DNA of 64,000 bases from Symbiodinium natans (taxonomy: Eukaryota > Sar > Dinophyceae > Suessiales > Symbiodiniaceae). This document shows positions 37,553-48,432 of this stretch, one piece after another. The position numbers and the translations under genes were made by a program. Each line of letters begins with the position of its first letter. Position 1 is the stretch's first letter. The stretch is from positions 37,501 to 101,500 of the forward strand of contig CAJNDS010002132.1 in assembly GCA_905221605.1 (NCBI GenBank), read 5' to 3'. Below the pieces are notes generated by a model, which did not search any database, was not told the origin of the DNA, and saw nothing but the letters and a program-made list of their open reading frames with translations.

Positions 37553-38010
37553 GTAGTAGCACTACTACTACTACTACGACGACTACTACTACTAGCACTA
37601 CTAGTACTACGGCTACTGCTACTGCTATCACTGTCACGTGGTCATATCCAGTACATGGTGGGGCAACACTGAGCAGTGCTGACCCCCCCGCCTGCCAATC
37701 TGCGTGGGTCGCCTGGCCGTTGTGCCCATGCCTGAGTCCACTACTCTTTCTACTGAGATTCTATGGCGCCCAAGAGACGTCAGTCAGTGTTTAGTGAAGT
37801 TTAGTGTTTACGGACAAGTGGGTAGTATACACCAGCTGTCTACAACACCCTTACATACTGAAGCGCCAAGACGGAGGCCCTGAGGTTTAGCATTTTGCGT
37901 TTATTGCTTAGGGTTTAGGGCCTTTAGGGCTCTTTTCCACAGGAAGGGTGCTTGGTCTTGGGGGCGAAAGCCAAGCAGGATCCGGTGTCCGTCTCGTAGC
38001 CGTGCCACCT
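36076..38010 (-). CDS. Unidentified protein, four internal exons joined mostly by GC-donor introns
   Basis: Exons 38010-37931, 37220-37130, 36790-36698 and 36174-36076 join in frame (phases 0, 1, 1) with donors GC, GT, GC and a final GC; all acceptors are AG. The pieces read VARLRDGHRILLGFRPQDQ, then SFVELQPWAVPCGTKWMKKN, then SFYTGELAIEKCVTVTYG with VQPVVAFVGG, then VQFDVMPKPLASIDTTVCWP. The junctions give a smooth globular sequence with paired Cys and aromatic residues. No family is recognised. Neither the true start nor the stop is seen, so it is partial. The first intron holds the TAC array at 37426-37618, and introns contain CCCTAAA words next to the splice sites. A second frame (36331-36207, VLFSVTAVCCMAGCTARAIL) could be an alternative exon. 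Confidence 0.5.
37426..37618. repeat. TAC trinucleotide array in an intron
   Basis: ACT repeats with short TAGTAC inversions (37480, 37550, 37590). Lies within the inferred first intron of the 36.1-38.0 kb gene. Confidence 0.92.
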
Positions 38011-38471
38011 CTGCCGCTGTGGGCTGCAGCAATAATGGGTTTGGGTCTAACACTAAACTCACTAAACCCTACACCCCTAAAGTTTCTTTGCGTTACCGCC
38101 ATGCCTAGCTGACAATCAACGCTGCAGGGAAGCACATAATCCATACGTCTACAGTTTAGGGCCTGGGGTTCAAGGCTTTAAGCGTCTAGGACTGAAACTC
38201 CAAGTTGCGGGCCTTTCGTACTTAAACCCAAGTCAGACGCCAAACAAAATGATCTTAACAGAAAGACGCCTGGTGTTGTATGCGTTGTATGCATATGCAA
38301 AAACACTGCGGGTCCCCCTCAGAAGAAGAAGAAGAAGCCCAGTAGACCACAACGAGGTGGGTTCTGCTCCAGTCGCAATACACCAGAAAAGTGCGTAGTA
38401 TACTCAGTAATTACACTAGATACACTAGAATTTATTCTACCCTCTTGATCCGTGCTGTAAAGGATTCTGCT

Positions 38472-40050
38472 TCAGCCCAAGAGCTGTGAGATGAGCTTGG
38501 ACTGGTAGTTGCCCCCATCGTTGTGGAGGTTGAAGGAGATGCCATCCTTTGGGGGCTCATCGGACCCGTCCATCTGCAGGGCAGAGATCTCGGGCTTGCG
38601 CTCGCGTTTGCGCGTGTGCGTCGTGATCACGAGGCTTTGGCCAGAGTGATGCACCACAGCTGGGGCTCCGGCAGCAGGGAACTTCGACTTCACTGCCTGC
38701 TGGATCAAAGACATGCTGCCCTTCAAGACCTGTCCCGCGATGGTGGCGGCCACCTTTGCGAAGCCCTCCAGGAAGTCTGCGAGGATGTCGCTCATGCGGT
38801 TCAGGTAGCTCAGAGGGGGCACGTAGTTGATGATTTTGTTTCCCAGGCACGTGATAATTGACCTGGAGTTCGGATGGCAGCTGGTCAGCTCGTGACCCAT
38901 TGTGAGAACAGACCTCACTGGGCTGGTCGCGAAGCTGGCAATGGTGTTCAGTGGCTCCGGAAAGGGGAGAGTGGTGTCAGAATAATGCACATGGAAGAGC
39001 TGGGTAGTTTGGCCCATCAACGTAAGCGAGCAAACCATTGCACCAAAGAAGATACGAAGGCCACCACCGGAAAAGCTAAAGTGGGGGGGGAGGACTGTGC
39101 AGCCAGCGTGGAAGCTGTTGAAGCCGCGTGACAGGATGTCGATGGCCTTCTCCACAGTGTCGATGACCGTGTTCGCCACGAAAGAGATCTTGTCCGTGGC
39201 ATGTTCATACGCATCCCCCAAAGCGTCCCCGACCAAACCCGTGCCATCCACAATCGCCCCGCCCACACTCTTCCCTGCGTCCACGAGGTCATCGACAATT
39301 GGAACCTTGGAGGCGAGGCTGGCATCCAAGGACTTCGAGGATTGCCTCCTCCGTTCCAGCATCAGCTCGCTGGCCTCGCTGCCCTTGGCCTGAGACTTCC
39401 GCCTGGCCACACTCACATGATCCTGATGCTTTGGCTGAAAGCCTTCTGTCGCCTTCACCGGCGTGACAAAGGTCTTGTTTTCCCGCTGGTGATGGTGCTT
39501 CTGCAAGACCCGTTTGAAGATGGTCTGCGCTTGCTGAGTGCGCTCCTCCTCTTGCTGCCTGACCTCCAACAGCGACAGGCCAGGTGCCTTCTTGTCATGC
39601 TCCTCCTTCATGCAGCCGTCCACCTTTTTGTCCAGCTTCTGAATCTCAAGCTGCTGCAGTTCAACGACCGTCTCCTTAAACAAAGCACAAACAACATACA
39701 TACAACCCTGTTCTACCCGCAAACTATGCTACACCCCTTTGCAGCCAGGTGTCCAGCTGTGCCACCTTGAGCAGCAAGAACTCCAAGTTCGAAGCCAATC
39801 GCCCGAGGCCCGCCTCGCTGCTGTTGGTAGTGTTGGTCCCGTTGGTCCCATTCTTTTCCATGTCCGGCACCTGAGAGGCCTCCTTCATGTCGTGAAGCAG
39901 GTTGTTCTCCACGATCTTCTCCAGAACCTGGGTGCCATTGGCCTTCGGATCGGCTCCCTCCAGGACATCGAACGGGAGGTCCTTGTTGGTTTTCACGGCC
40001 GCCAGCGGCAAGACGGCCACGGCGAAAACAAGAAACATCGTTTGCTTCAT
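38472..40050 (-). CDS. Secreted coiled-coil protein of unknown function
   Basis: Two exons, 40050-39733 and 39674-38472, separated by a 58-bp GT-AG intron, give an in-frame protein of about 506 residues. The ATG at 40050 starts a clear signal peptide (MKQTMFLVFAVAVLPLAAV). Next come a helical segment, an Asn-glycosylation-rich linker (NGTNGTNTTNSS), and a long charged coiled coil (ELQQLEIQKLDKKVDG to about QTIFKRVLQKHHHQ) spanning the exon junction. The middle is Gly/Val-rich and amphipathic (VGGAIVDGTGLVGDALGDAY). A C-terminal half with hydrophobic stretches (FFGAMVCSLTLMG) and a basic tail (THTRKRERKPE) ends the protein. This is one of the best-supported models in the window. It is probably secreted or endomembrane; no known domain is recognised. 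Confidence 0.8.
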
Positions 40051-40971
40051 TAAACGTTGTAAGAGGCGCTAAGTAGCAGCCGCAAGCAATCGACTTTGCT
40101 AGGGGCGATGCTCAATGTAGCGCTCGGGCCATGAACTCGGAATCCGTTGGCGCGCCAGGTCACAAAAAGTCTTGGCATGGAACGCTCTTGTCTGATGTTG
40201 CTACTGCAGCCTCCACTAGACTCTTTTACCTCTTCGTCTTACGAGACTTACAAGCACCATGTAAACTGCCGATACCATGTGCGGCTTTTACAGCTTGCCT
40301 TTTGCTGTGGTCTATGTACACAGGCCTCTTGAGAAAGACCTTTGCTCTGGCGACCCGGAGGCGGTCGGAGGAGCCCTGCATTCTTTGCAAGGACTCCGCT
40401 TTGCGCCCTTGGCAATGAGGGCGAGCTGATTGGGCAAGGGTTTGGGAATTTCGCATGCTCTACTCCGGAACCCTACCAACAGCCCGAAACCCTATACTCC
40501 AGTATTCCCCAAACCTGCAAGCTCTTCATTTCACCTAAAACTTTACTTTTTTGGTACCTTCACCATGTCAAGGCTTCGCCCAAACCGAAAGCAAATCCGA
40601 GCAGCACCACGACGTTATCCTATAGTCCTAAAGCTCACAGGGTTGATGATCCACTATGACTATTCTAGTTTGAAACCTGAAAAATCTGAATGCAGGATTT
40701 AAGCTTGTAGTTCAAAAAACCAAAGGGAGCTCTGAAACTGCGAGCCATCAGCCCTGTTTCGATGCCCCATAGAGCCCATGAACCCCTGCAAGTCCCCATG
40801 AAGGAGCTCTAAAAACCCTGTATAGGCTAACACTTTAAGAAAACACCGGCCCAAGGCCTCGGCCCCCTTCACTCACACCGCAGCTATGTGCCTGAAACCC
40901 ACACTACAGAACCATAGTGCATGGAGTCACTACAAACCCCAATTTCCCACACTCTAGTCGCTCCAACATGA
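40051..40971. other. Intergenic region
   Basis: Separates two minus-strand genes. A 95-codon plus frame (40131-40418) lacks a motif and runs against the local gene direction, so it is not called. Repeated CCTGAAA/CCCTAT words are present. Confidence 0.45.
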
Positions 40972-41742
40972 TCACAACTCTGTGTACCTGCCGCTTCTTG
41001 CTGCTCTGAGGCCGCGACTCCGCATCCCGAGGCGTGGTGCTACCGTCGTTGAAGCGCATTCCAGGCGGCCGCAATCTCCTGGCCGACCCTTGGCGGATCG
41101 TGCCTCAAATGTCGTCAGGACGAGATTCTTTGAAGAAAGGAAGGAACTTAAGGTAGAAACTACTGCTAGGAGCTCCACTGACCAACGCAAAAAGTTCCCA
41201 GGACACGGACTTGGATGCATGCCGATATCCTGGATGCGGATTATGTCCCTTCGCAATACCAGAGCATTCTGTGCACGACCTTCTTCATCCCGTGGCTGTG
41301 GTGGAAAAGTATCGTGCAGCTGAACGGGGATGATGTGGATGTCATTCTGATGGGCATAGCGAAGCTCGACGAAGGTCTCGTATTGGGCGCCTGTTTTGGT
41401 CCCGTAGTCGTCCGAGCAGAAGGCGACAAGAGCCAGCGCATTGTAAAGTCCAACTGCAGTTTGCCCCCCAAACGCGTCACCTGCTCCAAATGTCTCCACC
41501 ATAAATACTGGAATCGCGAGAGTTTCCAGCTGGCTTTTCACGGCTGCCATGTAGTCCAGCTTCTCCTCTGAGCCAGTCATCCAGACATCTACACTGTCCG
41601 AAGAATCATGACGGCCCGTGAGCGAAGGGACGAAACCAACAAGAGAGACAGCAAAAAAAGCCAGAGCAGCTAGCACTGGCAACGGAAGCAGCAGCTGCAA
41701 TGGCAACAGCATGCAAGCGCCGAAGTAGTGGCTGCCCTTCAT
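40972..41742 (-). CDS. Membrane-anchored TIR-domain protein
   Basis: 256 codons from the ATG at 41742. Residues ~10-38 are very hydrophobic (LLPLQLLLPLPVLAALAFF), a transmembrane anchor. Residues ~50-160 fit the TIR fold: VDVWMTGSEEKLDYMAAVKS (first strand and helix), PVFMVETFGAGDAFGGQ (BB-loop region), ALALVAFCSDDYGTKTGAQY, FVELRYAHQNDIHIIPVQL (strands D/E). The Glu in FVEL aligns with the position that is catalytic in NAD-cleaving TIR domains. The region after about residue 190 is basic and may be intron read-through. TIR domains act in innate signalling or NAD hydrolysis; a role here is inferred only. The upstream ~11-base poly-C and open frames make further 5' exons possible. Confidence 0.65.
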   Translation of the reverse strand: MKGSHYFGACMLLPLQLLLPLPVLAALAFFAVSLVGFVPSLTGRHDSSDSVDVWMTGSEEKLDYMAAVKSQLETLAIPVFMVETFGAGDAFGGQTAVGLYNALALVAFCSDDYGTKTGAQYETFVELRYAHQNDIHIIPVQLHDTFPPQPRDEEGRAQNALVLRRDIIRIQDIGMHPSPCPGNFLRWSVELLAVVSTLSSFLSSKNLVLTTFEARSAKGRPGDCGRLECASTTVAPRLGMRSRGLRAARSGRYTEL

Positions 41743-43480
41743 TGGGGGGGGGGGACTGTGATGTTGGCGGTGGGAGGGGGGGTAGCAGCAATACTTGCAG
41801 CAGAAGTAGTGGTGGCAGCAGAACTAGCAGTAATATTACCAGCGCCACCACCTGTCTCACCAATTTCACCGAAGAACAAGAGCAGCTTGTCCTGGGAGTT
41901 GAAGCGCCCAGAGAGGAGGAGGTGTCTCCGTGATGGCACAGAGGGAGCTGCAGCCGCCGCGGCGGAGGCGGAGGACGCCTGTGATGCCTGCTCCTTGGCT
42001 TTCTCAGCTCAGAAGCAAAGGCTGTGTTTTCCTGTGATTTAAAGGCCGGGCACTTGGGGCTTTCAAGAGCCCAACTCAGAGGCGAGGGGTTTGTTCCAGC
42101 TCCCAATTGCGTGGGCGGAAGCCTTCTGAAAAAAAACCTATGGCCCTGAAGCAGAGGTCCTAACACCCTGGTGCCAGAAGCTCTGGAACCCGAAAGACTT
42201 GCAGACGTGGCCAACTCAGGAGAGAGGCCCCATCGACCTCTCTTGAACTTAGTGTTGGAGTGTTTAGGTTTGATTCAGGGCTGGTTTGACGTGCCCGGTC
42301 TGCGGTGAAGCGGCTGCACATAACAAGATGCATTTATGTAGTTCGAGATCGCGGGGAATCGGACTTTGGTCTGGAGAGTTCTCTGCCTACTGCACAGAAA
42401 GAAGAACGACAATGGGGCACACGACTTCTCCTCTCCCTCAGTAGTGTCTACGCTGTGCAACGGCAACCCTCGGGCTGCGGCAGAATTGACCAAGTGGTTT
42501 CCGACACCCTTCAACACTTTTTGTTGCACACTTGCCCCGAACCCGAAATAAGCACTGAATTGAAAATGCAGGATTTGAATCTGGAACTGCTAAGGATGTA
42601 CTTTAAAGCCTTCCCTCAGAAGCCTTGCCGGCGTTCATCGCTGCCAGGGTGCAAGGGCAGTGACCGTGACAGACGGACGCTGCCTCCGCTTCTGCTTTCG
42701 ATGCTGAAGCTGTCTGCTGTGGGCCTGGGCAGGGTTAACGGTTGAGGGCTTGGGTTGTAGGCTCAGGTTTGGGGGCAGGAGTAGGAAGTCCAAAGACTCA
42801 GGGGAATCTTGGGGGAGCTCTTGGCTGGTAAGTTTCATGGCTAGTGCTGCCACAGTTCAGCGCGTAGACATCAAGGAGGCACCATGAGATCTTCACACAT
42901 GCATCGCGCTTCTATGTGCTCCGCCGAGCCTCGGAACTTTTCTTTTGGCTGAGCACTCAAGACGAGACAAGACCCTCTCGAAACTAGGAACCCAACGTCC
43001 CGCAGCCTACAAGACAAGTGCGCTGTAGTACCGGCCTTGTAGATCCTCTTGGACTTTGTTCCGCTGTGAACACCCCACCTCAAGTCCCCTGGCAGCCGCA
43101 ACACCTCCTCCGGCCTTCCGGCCCATAACGTAAAGCGCACCGACCACAAAATCTTCCGACCCCAAAGTCGTTGACCCTGTCAGGCTTCAATGCAAAAATC
43201 GGAGATGTTCCTAGACCCTGCAAGCCAAACGCTTTCCCAGCCACACTCTCCAGAAGCTCCTTCACCGTGACCGACGTCGCGGAACCTGGCGTGCACTGGG
43301 GAAGCCCCTTTAGAAGACCCTCTCGACCAGGATAGTAATCCGCGATTCTCAGAATAATTTCAAGCAAATATTTTGGCCGGGGTTGGCCCCAGAAGATGGC
43401 TTTCATTACGAATGGATGTCGTATGGGAAACAAAACCATGTTTAGAGCAAACTATCGGGGCAGGAAAAAATCCGGATGAA
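41743..43480. other. No secure gene
   Basis: Minus frames 41606-42214 and 43080-43439 (FWGQPRPKYLLEIILRIADY, then VTVKELLESVAGKAFGLQ) are open, and the second has balanced protein-like composition, but I recognise no family. It is possibly an exon of an unidentified minus-strand gene. Confidence 0.3.
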
Positions 43481-43529
43481 TGAAAATGTCATCTTCATTT
43501 GATTTTCCGCATCTGGAGCTGCTCGCCGA

Positions 43530-43870
43530 TCCCCAGTTGAACCGCTTCTCCAAGGAAAATCATTTTTCATTCCTTCCTAGGCTACCCCTTTCTATCTCTG
43601 GCTTCTATGAATATGAAGCAGAATCGGAAAAGGTATCACAGTCATGGCTCAAGTCGGATTTGTCAATTTGTGTGGCAAAACACGGATCGCAACCAGTAGC
43701 GTTCTCTTTTGCTATGCAATCTCTAGCTTTGCAAACCCGTCAAGAAGTCCAGGATCCCGAGATTTAAGCTTTCCCACTGAAGCGCTTATCTAAGGAAGCC
43801 ATTTTTCATTCCTTCCTACGCTACCCCTTACCATCTCTGGTTTCTATGAATTTGAATCAGAAACGGGCCC
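43530..43870. repeat. Two-unit direct repeat, period ~236 bp
   Basis: AACCGCTTCTCCAAGGAAA then CATTTTTCATTCCTTCCTA, CTATCTCTGG-TTCTATGAAT and GAAGCAGAATCGG at 43540-43630 recur at 43777-43866. Between them lies AACACGGATCGCAACCAGT, similar to the palindromic family at 59.0-59.65 kb. Confidence 0.8.
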
Positions 43871-44211
43871 GCCGCCCAGGTCCCTTAGTCTTCTTTCATA
43901 CACCAAATAGAGTTTTGAATAGGTGGCCGCAGTGTGGGTGCGCAGCGGGTGTTTTAAGCAGCAATCATTCTGTCCATTTTCCACTAATGCGGTTTTTGTG
44001 TTCTGTACTGGTGAGTGGGGGGGCGAGCCACTATTCCGATGCACGGATTAGGGTTTTTTTTGGAAAACGAAATATTTTGGTACATACGCATCTCTCCGGC
44101 TTTGGTGCGCATGTGGCGGATACCATGCCGGGCAACTGCACCTCTAACCGTGATCCAAACATCCGAAACCCGAAGCTGCTCTGAACCCCAAAACCCTAAC
44201 GCAAAACCCAC

Positions 44212-44330
44212 CCAAGTCAAACACCGCGCCTTCAAATCCTTCGAGAACGGAAGGAGCAGAGCTGCTGGCCGGGCTGCTGGCCACACTGTCGGCCAGACTC
44301 TGCACCACCGCCTCCAGGTAATCAGACAGG
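44212..44330 (-). CDS. Possible internal exon, unidentified protein
   Basis: Between a CTGCAG acceptor at 44331 and a GT donor at 44211 the minus strand reads DYLEAVVQSLADSVASSPAS then SVLEGFEGAVFDLG, an amphipathic helix followed by a Ser/Ala linker. The following intron begins GTGGGTTTTGCGTTAGGG, again telomere-like. No family; the model is based on splice sites and composition only. Confidence 0.3.
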
Positions 44331-44621
44331 CTGCAGTGCTTGGGGGGTCGGACCCACGATGCCTGCTTTATGAGGTTGACTGCATCGCTTATGTGTATGC
44401 CAAACTATAACGTGCAAAAGACGGTGTGCTAATGTTTAGCAGAGGATACTACTACAACTTAGGGAGTTTCAGGATTAGTTGGTACGCATTCGGGATGAGA
44501 AGGCAGCCCTCAGAGTTCAATGAATCATATCTTCCTCGCTACAGTCTTGCAGCATAAGCTGAACGGGGTGTGTGGAGTGCAGGCGCCCAACTGATCCCCA
44601 AACAAGATGCTTGCAGCACGG

Positions 44622-44858
44622 CTACAATTCTGCCTGCTCCAGCAGTCCGACGTGTTTGGGGTCTTCTCGTAAAGCCTTGCAAACCTGTGTTCCTATCGGT
44701 ACTAGGTCGCATGGAGGCAAAGGTTGAGCGCCACGACTAATTCCCCCAATCCCACCTGAAGTGTGTTTGTTGCAGTGGCTTGCAGGCGCCTGAGCGCTGA
44801 AAGCGGCATAGGATGAGCAAAATCGCAGCATTAAACTAATACAAAGAACTGCCACCAC
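44622..44858 (-). CDS. Small possible secreted protein
   Basis: 78 codons beginning MVAVLCISLMLRFCSSYAAF, a plausible signal peptide, followed by a Cys-containing tail (CNKHTSGGIGG, PPCDLVPIGTQVCKAL). It could be the first exon of a longer secreted protein. No homology recognised. Confidence 0.3.
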   Translation of the reverse strand: MVAVLCISLMLRFCSSYAAFSAQAPASHCNKHTSGGIGGISRGAQPLPPCDLVPIGTQVCKALREDPKHVGLLEQAEL

Positions 44859-45559
44859 AGCACCGCACAGCTCAACCTGGATCAGCTACATGTCACTGCA
44901 GAGGTCCATGCGTCTGTTGCTCTAGTGCTGCAGTCTCTTTGCTTTTTCTGGGTACTTCCCTAACTCGCAGACAAGCACCAACTACCGCTCACAACTACTC
45001 ACAGCGATGGTACGACAACTGCTAGGAACACAAGTCTGAATGCATAAGGGCAAGGTGCACTTCGGCTGCCCTGTCTTGATCTTCATCTGCTACTGGTTGT
45101 GCATCTCCCGAACCTGAATTCAGGCGATTCAGTTGGGGTTTGCCATATTGGAGACTCCAAACATCAGCATAGGAACACAGATCTATGGTCAGCTATTGGA
45201 AACTCTTCACATCTATGCCAAAGCAAAGTTCGAGCATCAGGAGACCCTCGGCAGTTCCACATTCTGAGGAGCAGCCGTAGCAGATTACAATTGCATGTTT
45301 TATTGTATTACTATAGTTTTGTGTGTACAATATTCGTAGTATTTCTGCTGGGGCTTCGGGTATTTGGGAGTGTTCACGTTTTCGGATGCTGCCGAGTTCA
45401 GCTCGAAGTTGAGAGGTCTCTATTCCAGGGCCGTAAGAAACACAAGCATCGCGTGCCATTGAGGCATGCCTAGGTTTCGGATTGTAGGGTTCAGGGTCTA
45501 TGCCACTATGAGTCTAAAGGGTTTAGAGTTTGGGGCGTTGAAAGAGTGAGGCACGGATC

Positions 45560-46510
45560 TCACGCAAAAAACTGCAGCCGAGTCGCGGAATCTGCACCTG
45601 CGCGTCTCGCTACTGTCGACGATCTGCAGCTCGAAAGACGGTTCGGGCGACGGCCAGGGCACGGAAGAAACCTGATCTGATACCCCAAAGACAATCTAAC
45701 ATTTCTGGAGATACACAACTTTCTGCAGTCCTGGACAGATTCCTGAAAGATCTTGAGGTTCAAGCAAGGTACAAGTGGGAAACGCCTGAAGTTCAGTCGA
45801 CCGGGCTCCGGTTGGCCGGGCTCCGGTTCAAGACTTGAAACATGGGGCCAAGCCAGCCTCAAGTCTTGGCCATGGGCATAGCCCCCAGCTGGGTAAGAAG
45901 CAGGCTTGCACGGTTTGTAGTCTTGCAGAACATCCTCGTCATTGGCATAGCTTCGAAGCAAGTTCCTGCAACTTCCACAGGCAGCATGTGTGATGGCCCA
46001 CTTGGCTTCCAAAAGGGAGTTCATGTAGCACGAAATCTTAATGGCTGCTTCCAATGGCTCATCGCCACCGGCGGCTATCTTGCAGAAATGATCCAAGTAG
46101 AGGATTGCGTAACCGGCATGGAATCTTGCTTCTGGCAGGACCTCCCACTTGCTGCTGTCACCGAGGGATCTCCAAGCCTTTGTGGCCCCGATACACACTG
46201 GGAGGATTACGAGAATGGGCTCCTCGAAGACCACGCCGTCAGGGCTCAAATCCACGATCGGGCTCAGTGCTATAGCCTTGTCTGGCAGCTGCAGAGGCCC
46301 ATCCTTTGCCATAACCTCGAAGTTCAGGGTGTGCTTCTGACAGACACGTGACTTCGCAACCATGAGGATCGAGTCATGCATCACAGCCACATCGCCCTCC
46401 TCGAGCTGCACAACCAGCCCCTCGGCCACCTCGTGCACCCGAGGACCTGCACAACACTTGCAGCTGGCTCTGCGCGACAAAGAGGCGCGCGATACATAGA
46501 AACCAGGCAT
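45560..46510 (-). CDS. ZU5-domain protein
   Basis: The ATG at 46510 opens 316 codons. Residues ~25-150 resemble a ZU5 domain: GLVVQLEEGDVAVMHDSILM, QLPDKAIALSPIVDLSPDGV, FEEPILVILPVCIG, then WEVLPEARFHAGYAILYLDH and FCKIAA. The L-S-P-x-V-D-L-S-P-D-G-V-x-F-E-x-P-I core and the terminal HF motif are typical of ZU5 modules in ankyrins, UNC5 and PIDD. The C-terminal half has several Cys (CGSCRNLL, KPCKP) and no recognised domain; part of it may be intron. ZU5 modules mediate protein-protein contacts in cytoskeletal and signalling proteins. A neighbouring ubiquitin-like and ankyrin neighbourhood fits such a role, but no partner can be named. Confidence 0.6.
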   Translation of the reverse strand: MPGFYVSRASLSRRASCKCCAGPRVHEVAEGLVVQLEEGDVAVMHDSILMVAKSRVCQKHTLNFEVMAKDGPLQLPDKAIALSPIVDLSPDGVVFEEPILVILPVCIGATKAWRSLGDSSKWEVLPEARFHAGYAILYLDHFCKIAAGGDEPLEAAIKISCYMNSLLEAKWAITHAACGSCRNLLRSYANDEDVLQDYKPCKPASYPAGGYAHGQDLRLAWPHVSSLEPEPGQPEPGRLNFRRFPLVPCLNLKIFQESVQDCRKLCISRNVRLSLGYQIRFLPCPGRRPNRLSSCRSSTVARRAGADSATRLQFFA

Positions 46511-46519
46511 CACCACCAC

Positions 46520-48430
46520 GCTCAGGGGTTAACAGCCGCAGCAGCGCAAGACCAAGGCGCATTGACAAAGTGCACTTCTGTAAAACATCGTAGAGTCAAC
46601 TCAACCTATAGCCCGAACTGGAACCGCACTCTGCATCCCAACTAGCCACTGTAGCACGCAAGGTGCCTTCCAAAACTTGAACAGGACCCACACAGGCACT
46701 CCTGAGACCTTGGACCCCTGAACTCATGAATTGTAGAAGCCCTGACAAAGACGCCCGGCCTCGAGGACTTACAGCAGGCTGCTCTACCTCGCAGTTGTGT
46801 GAAGACATTCCACCCTGTCATGACTTTACGTGCTTCGTTCCGTTTCAAGATGTCCAGCCAGCTGCGTGGTGTGAGGTTTCCTTTTGTGAAGACAATGGCC
46901 GCATCGAATATCATGCCTACGGCCTGCGATTATGTTGGTGCTGAAGATGACAGCAAGAATTTGATAATCAATGGTGGTGCTGATTGTGCTGGTGCTACTG
47001 CTGATAATGATGACGAAGACGATGCAATGTTGGCCGTTGCATGCATGGCTTTGGTGAGCACTGGAACTCCCCCTGAGTTTAAACGTCATGGTTTCACCAC
47101 TGCAAGATTACTGCAATAGCGATGTTGGCGACAGCAGGCAAAGATGCAACGCTGTCAAGGGGATGACACGCTTCAACCTCGATGTGGGTCATGTGATTTC
47201 TGGTGGTGCTTGCATGCCAGTAGACACAGCATTTCAAGCCACAGTAGCACACGCACACGTTGTATGCACAAGCTCACACGAACAAGTGTCAACCCAATAC
47301 CAGCAATCGTGGCCCGCAGAACAACGTATAGAAACATGAGCAAACATCAACGCTAGCAAGAAAGCCATCTTCGGCCTCGGTCGACCCACTGCCTTGGGCA
47401 GGCTCCGGCTCTGATGCACCGTAGCCTGGCGGCAAGGGAGCCCCGACCGGGATTACATGCCTGGGCTTCCACAAGCTTTAGTTGGTCTTCTGGAGACCCC
47501 CCCAAAGGACCCTCTGCCTGCAACGACAATCTGTCGAAAAGAATGGGTGTAAACAAGGCCTGGGGAAATTCGGGCGCTGAGCCCCTGGAGCCTGGGTCAA
47601 AGAACACCTCCGGGGACTGGCCGACAAGCAAAGCGCCAGTCGCCCCACTGCAGTACAGGTACGAAGGAGGCTTCTGGACTCATCCTCCCTGAGCCCCCAA
47701 ACTGGGAGCCCAGAACGAGGAGCTTGCTTGCTGGAGCCCAGGGCGCACTTTGAGGATGTTACGAAGCTCCCAGGTGAGGTGGAGCAGGCTCAACAGGGTA
47801 AGGGTATTAGTGCTACAGCCGTGCATCCATTCTGAAACCGTACAAAATCAAACTTCAGCCTTACATCAGTTCCTGTGCTGCGCCTGTGAGGCCTCAAGCC
47901 CGCCAGACCACGTTTTGGCCAGCACCGTTCATACCAAGCCCCATCTCTAAATATCTCTCAGCCCCTAATTGGAAAGCACACTCCAGGCATATACATAGCG
48001 GAGTACGACTGTGAACCATCAAGCCTAAGGCCAGACCCTCAAGCAGTCTTCTGCAGAGGCCGTATTTCTAGATAGGATGCAATGCAATGGCACGTCAGCA
48101 CTCCTGTCCAAGATCCTCGCATAGCACCTATGAGAATACCCCATCGTGCGGTCCGCAAATCCTTCTTGCATCTGGCCTGCTGTGACTCTGCCAGGTGACC
48201 AATACTGACGACTCAACGCCCTAAAGCCCAGAAACCCCCCCCTGAGCCTCGGAGCTCTGAGCTTCCCAGCTCCTCTTCCGCCTGCCCGTGTGACGCTTGC
48301 TGCTCATTGCTGTTTCCACACTCTCAGGCTGCATGACTCACGAGCCTAAGACTTGATGCACTTGAAACATGCCTAAGCTAAGCCCACGGCTATCGGGAAG
48401 AAAAAACATGCTCAGGCGGCTGCTCGACTG
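46520..48430. other. No secure gene
   Basis: The best candidate is the minus frame 47690-47440, containing SPEVFFDPGSRGSAPEFPQA and LFTPILFDRLSLQAEGPLGG, which reads protein-like and might be an exon. Other frames show nothing assignable. The ATA/GAT-rich area at 46940-47040 encodes only acidic low-complexity text. Confidence 0.3.
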
Positions 48431-48432
48431 CT

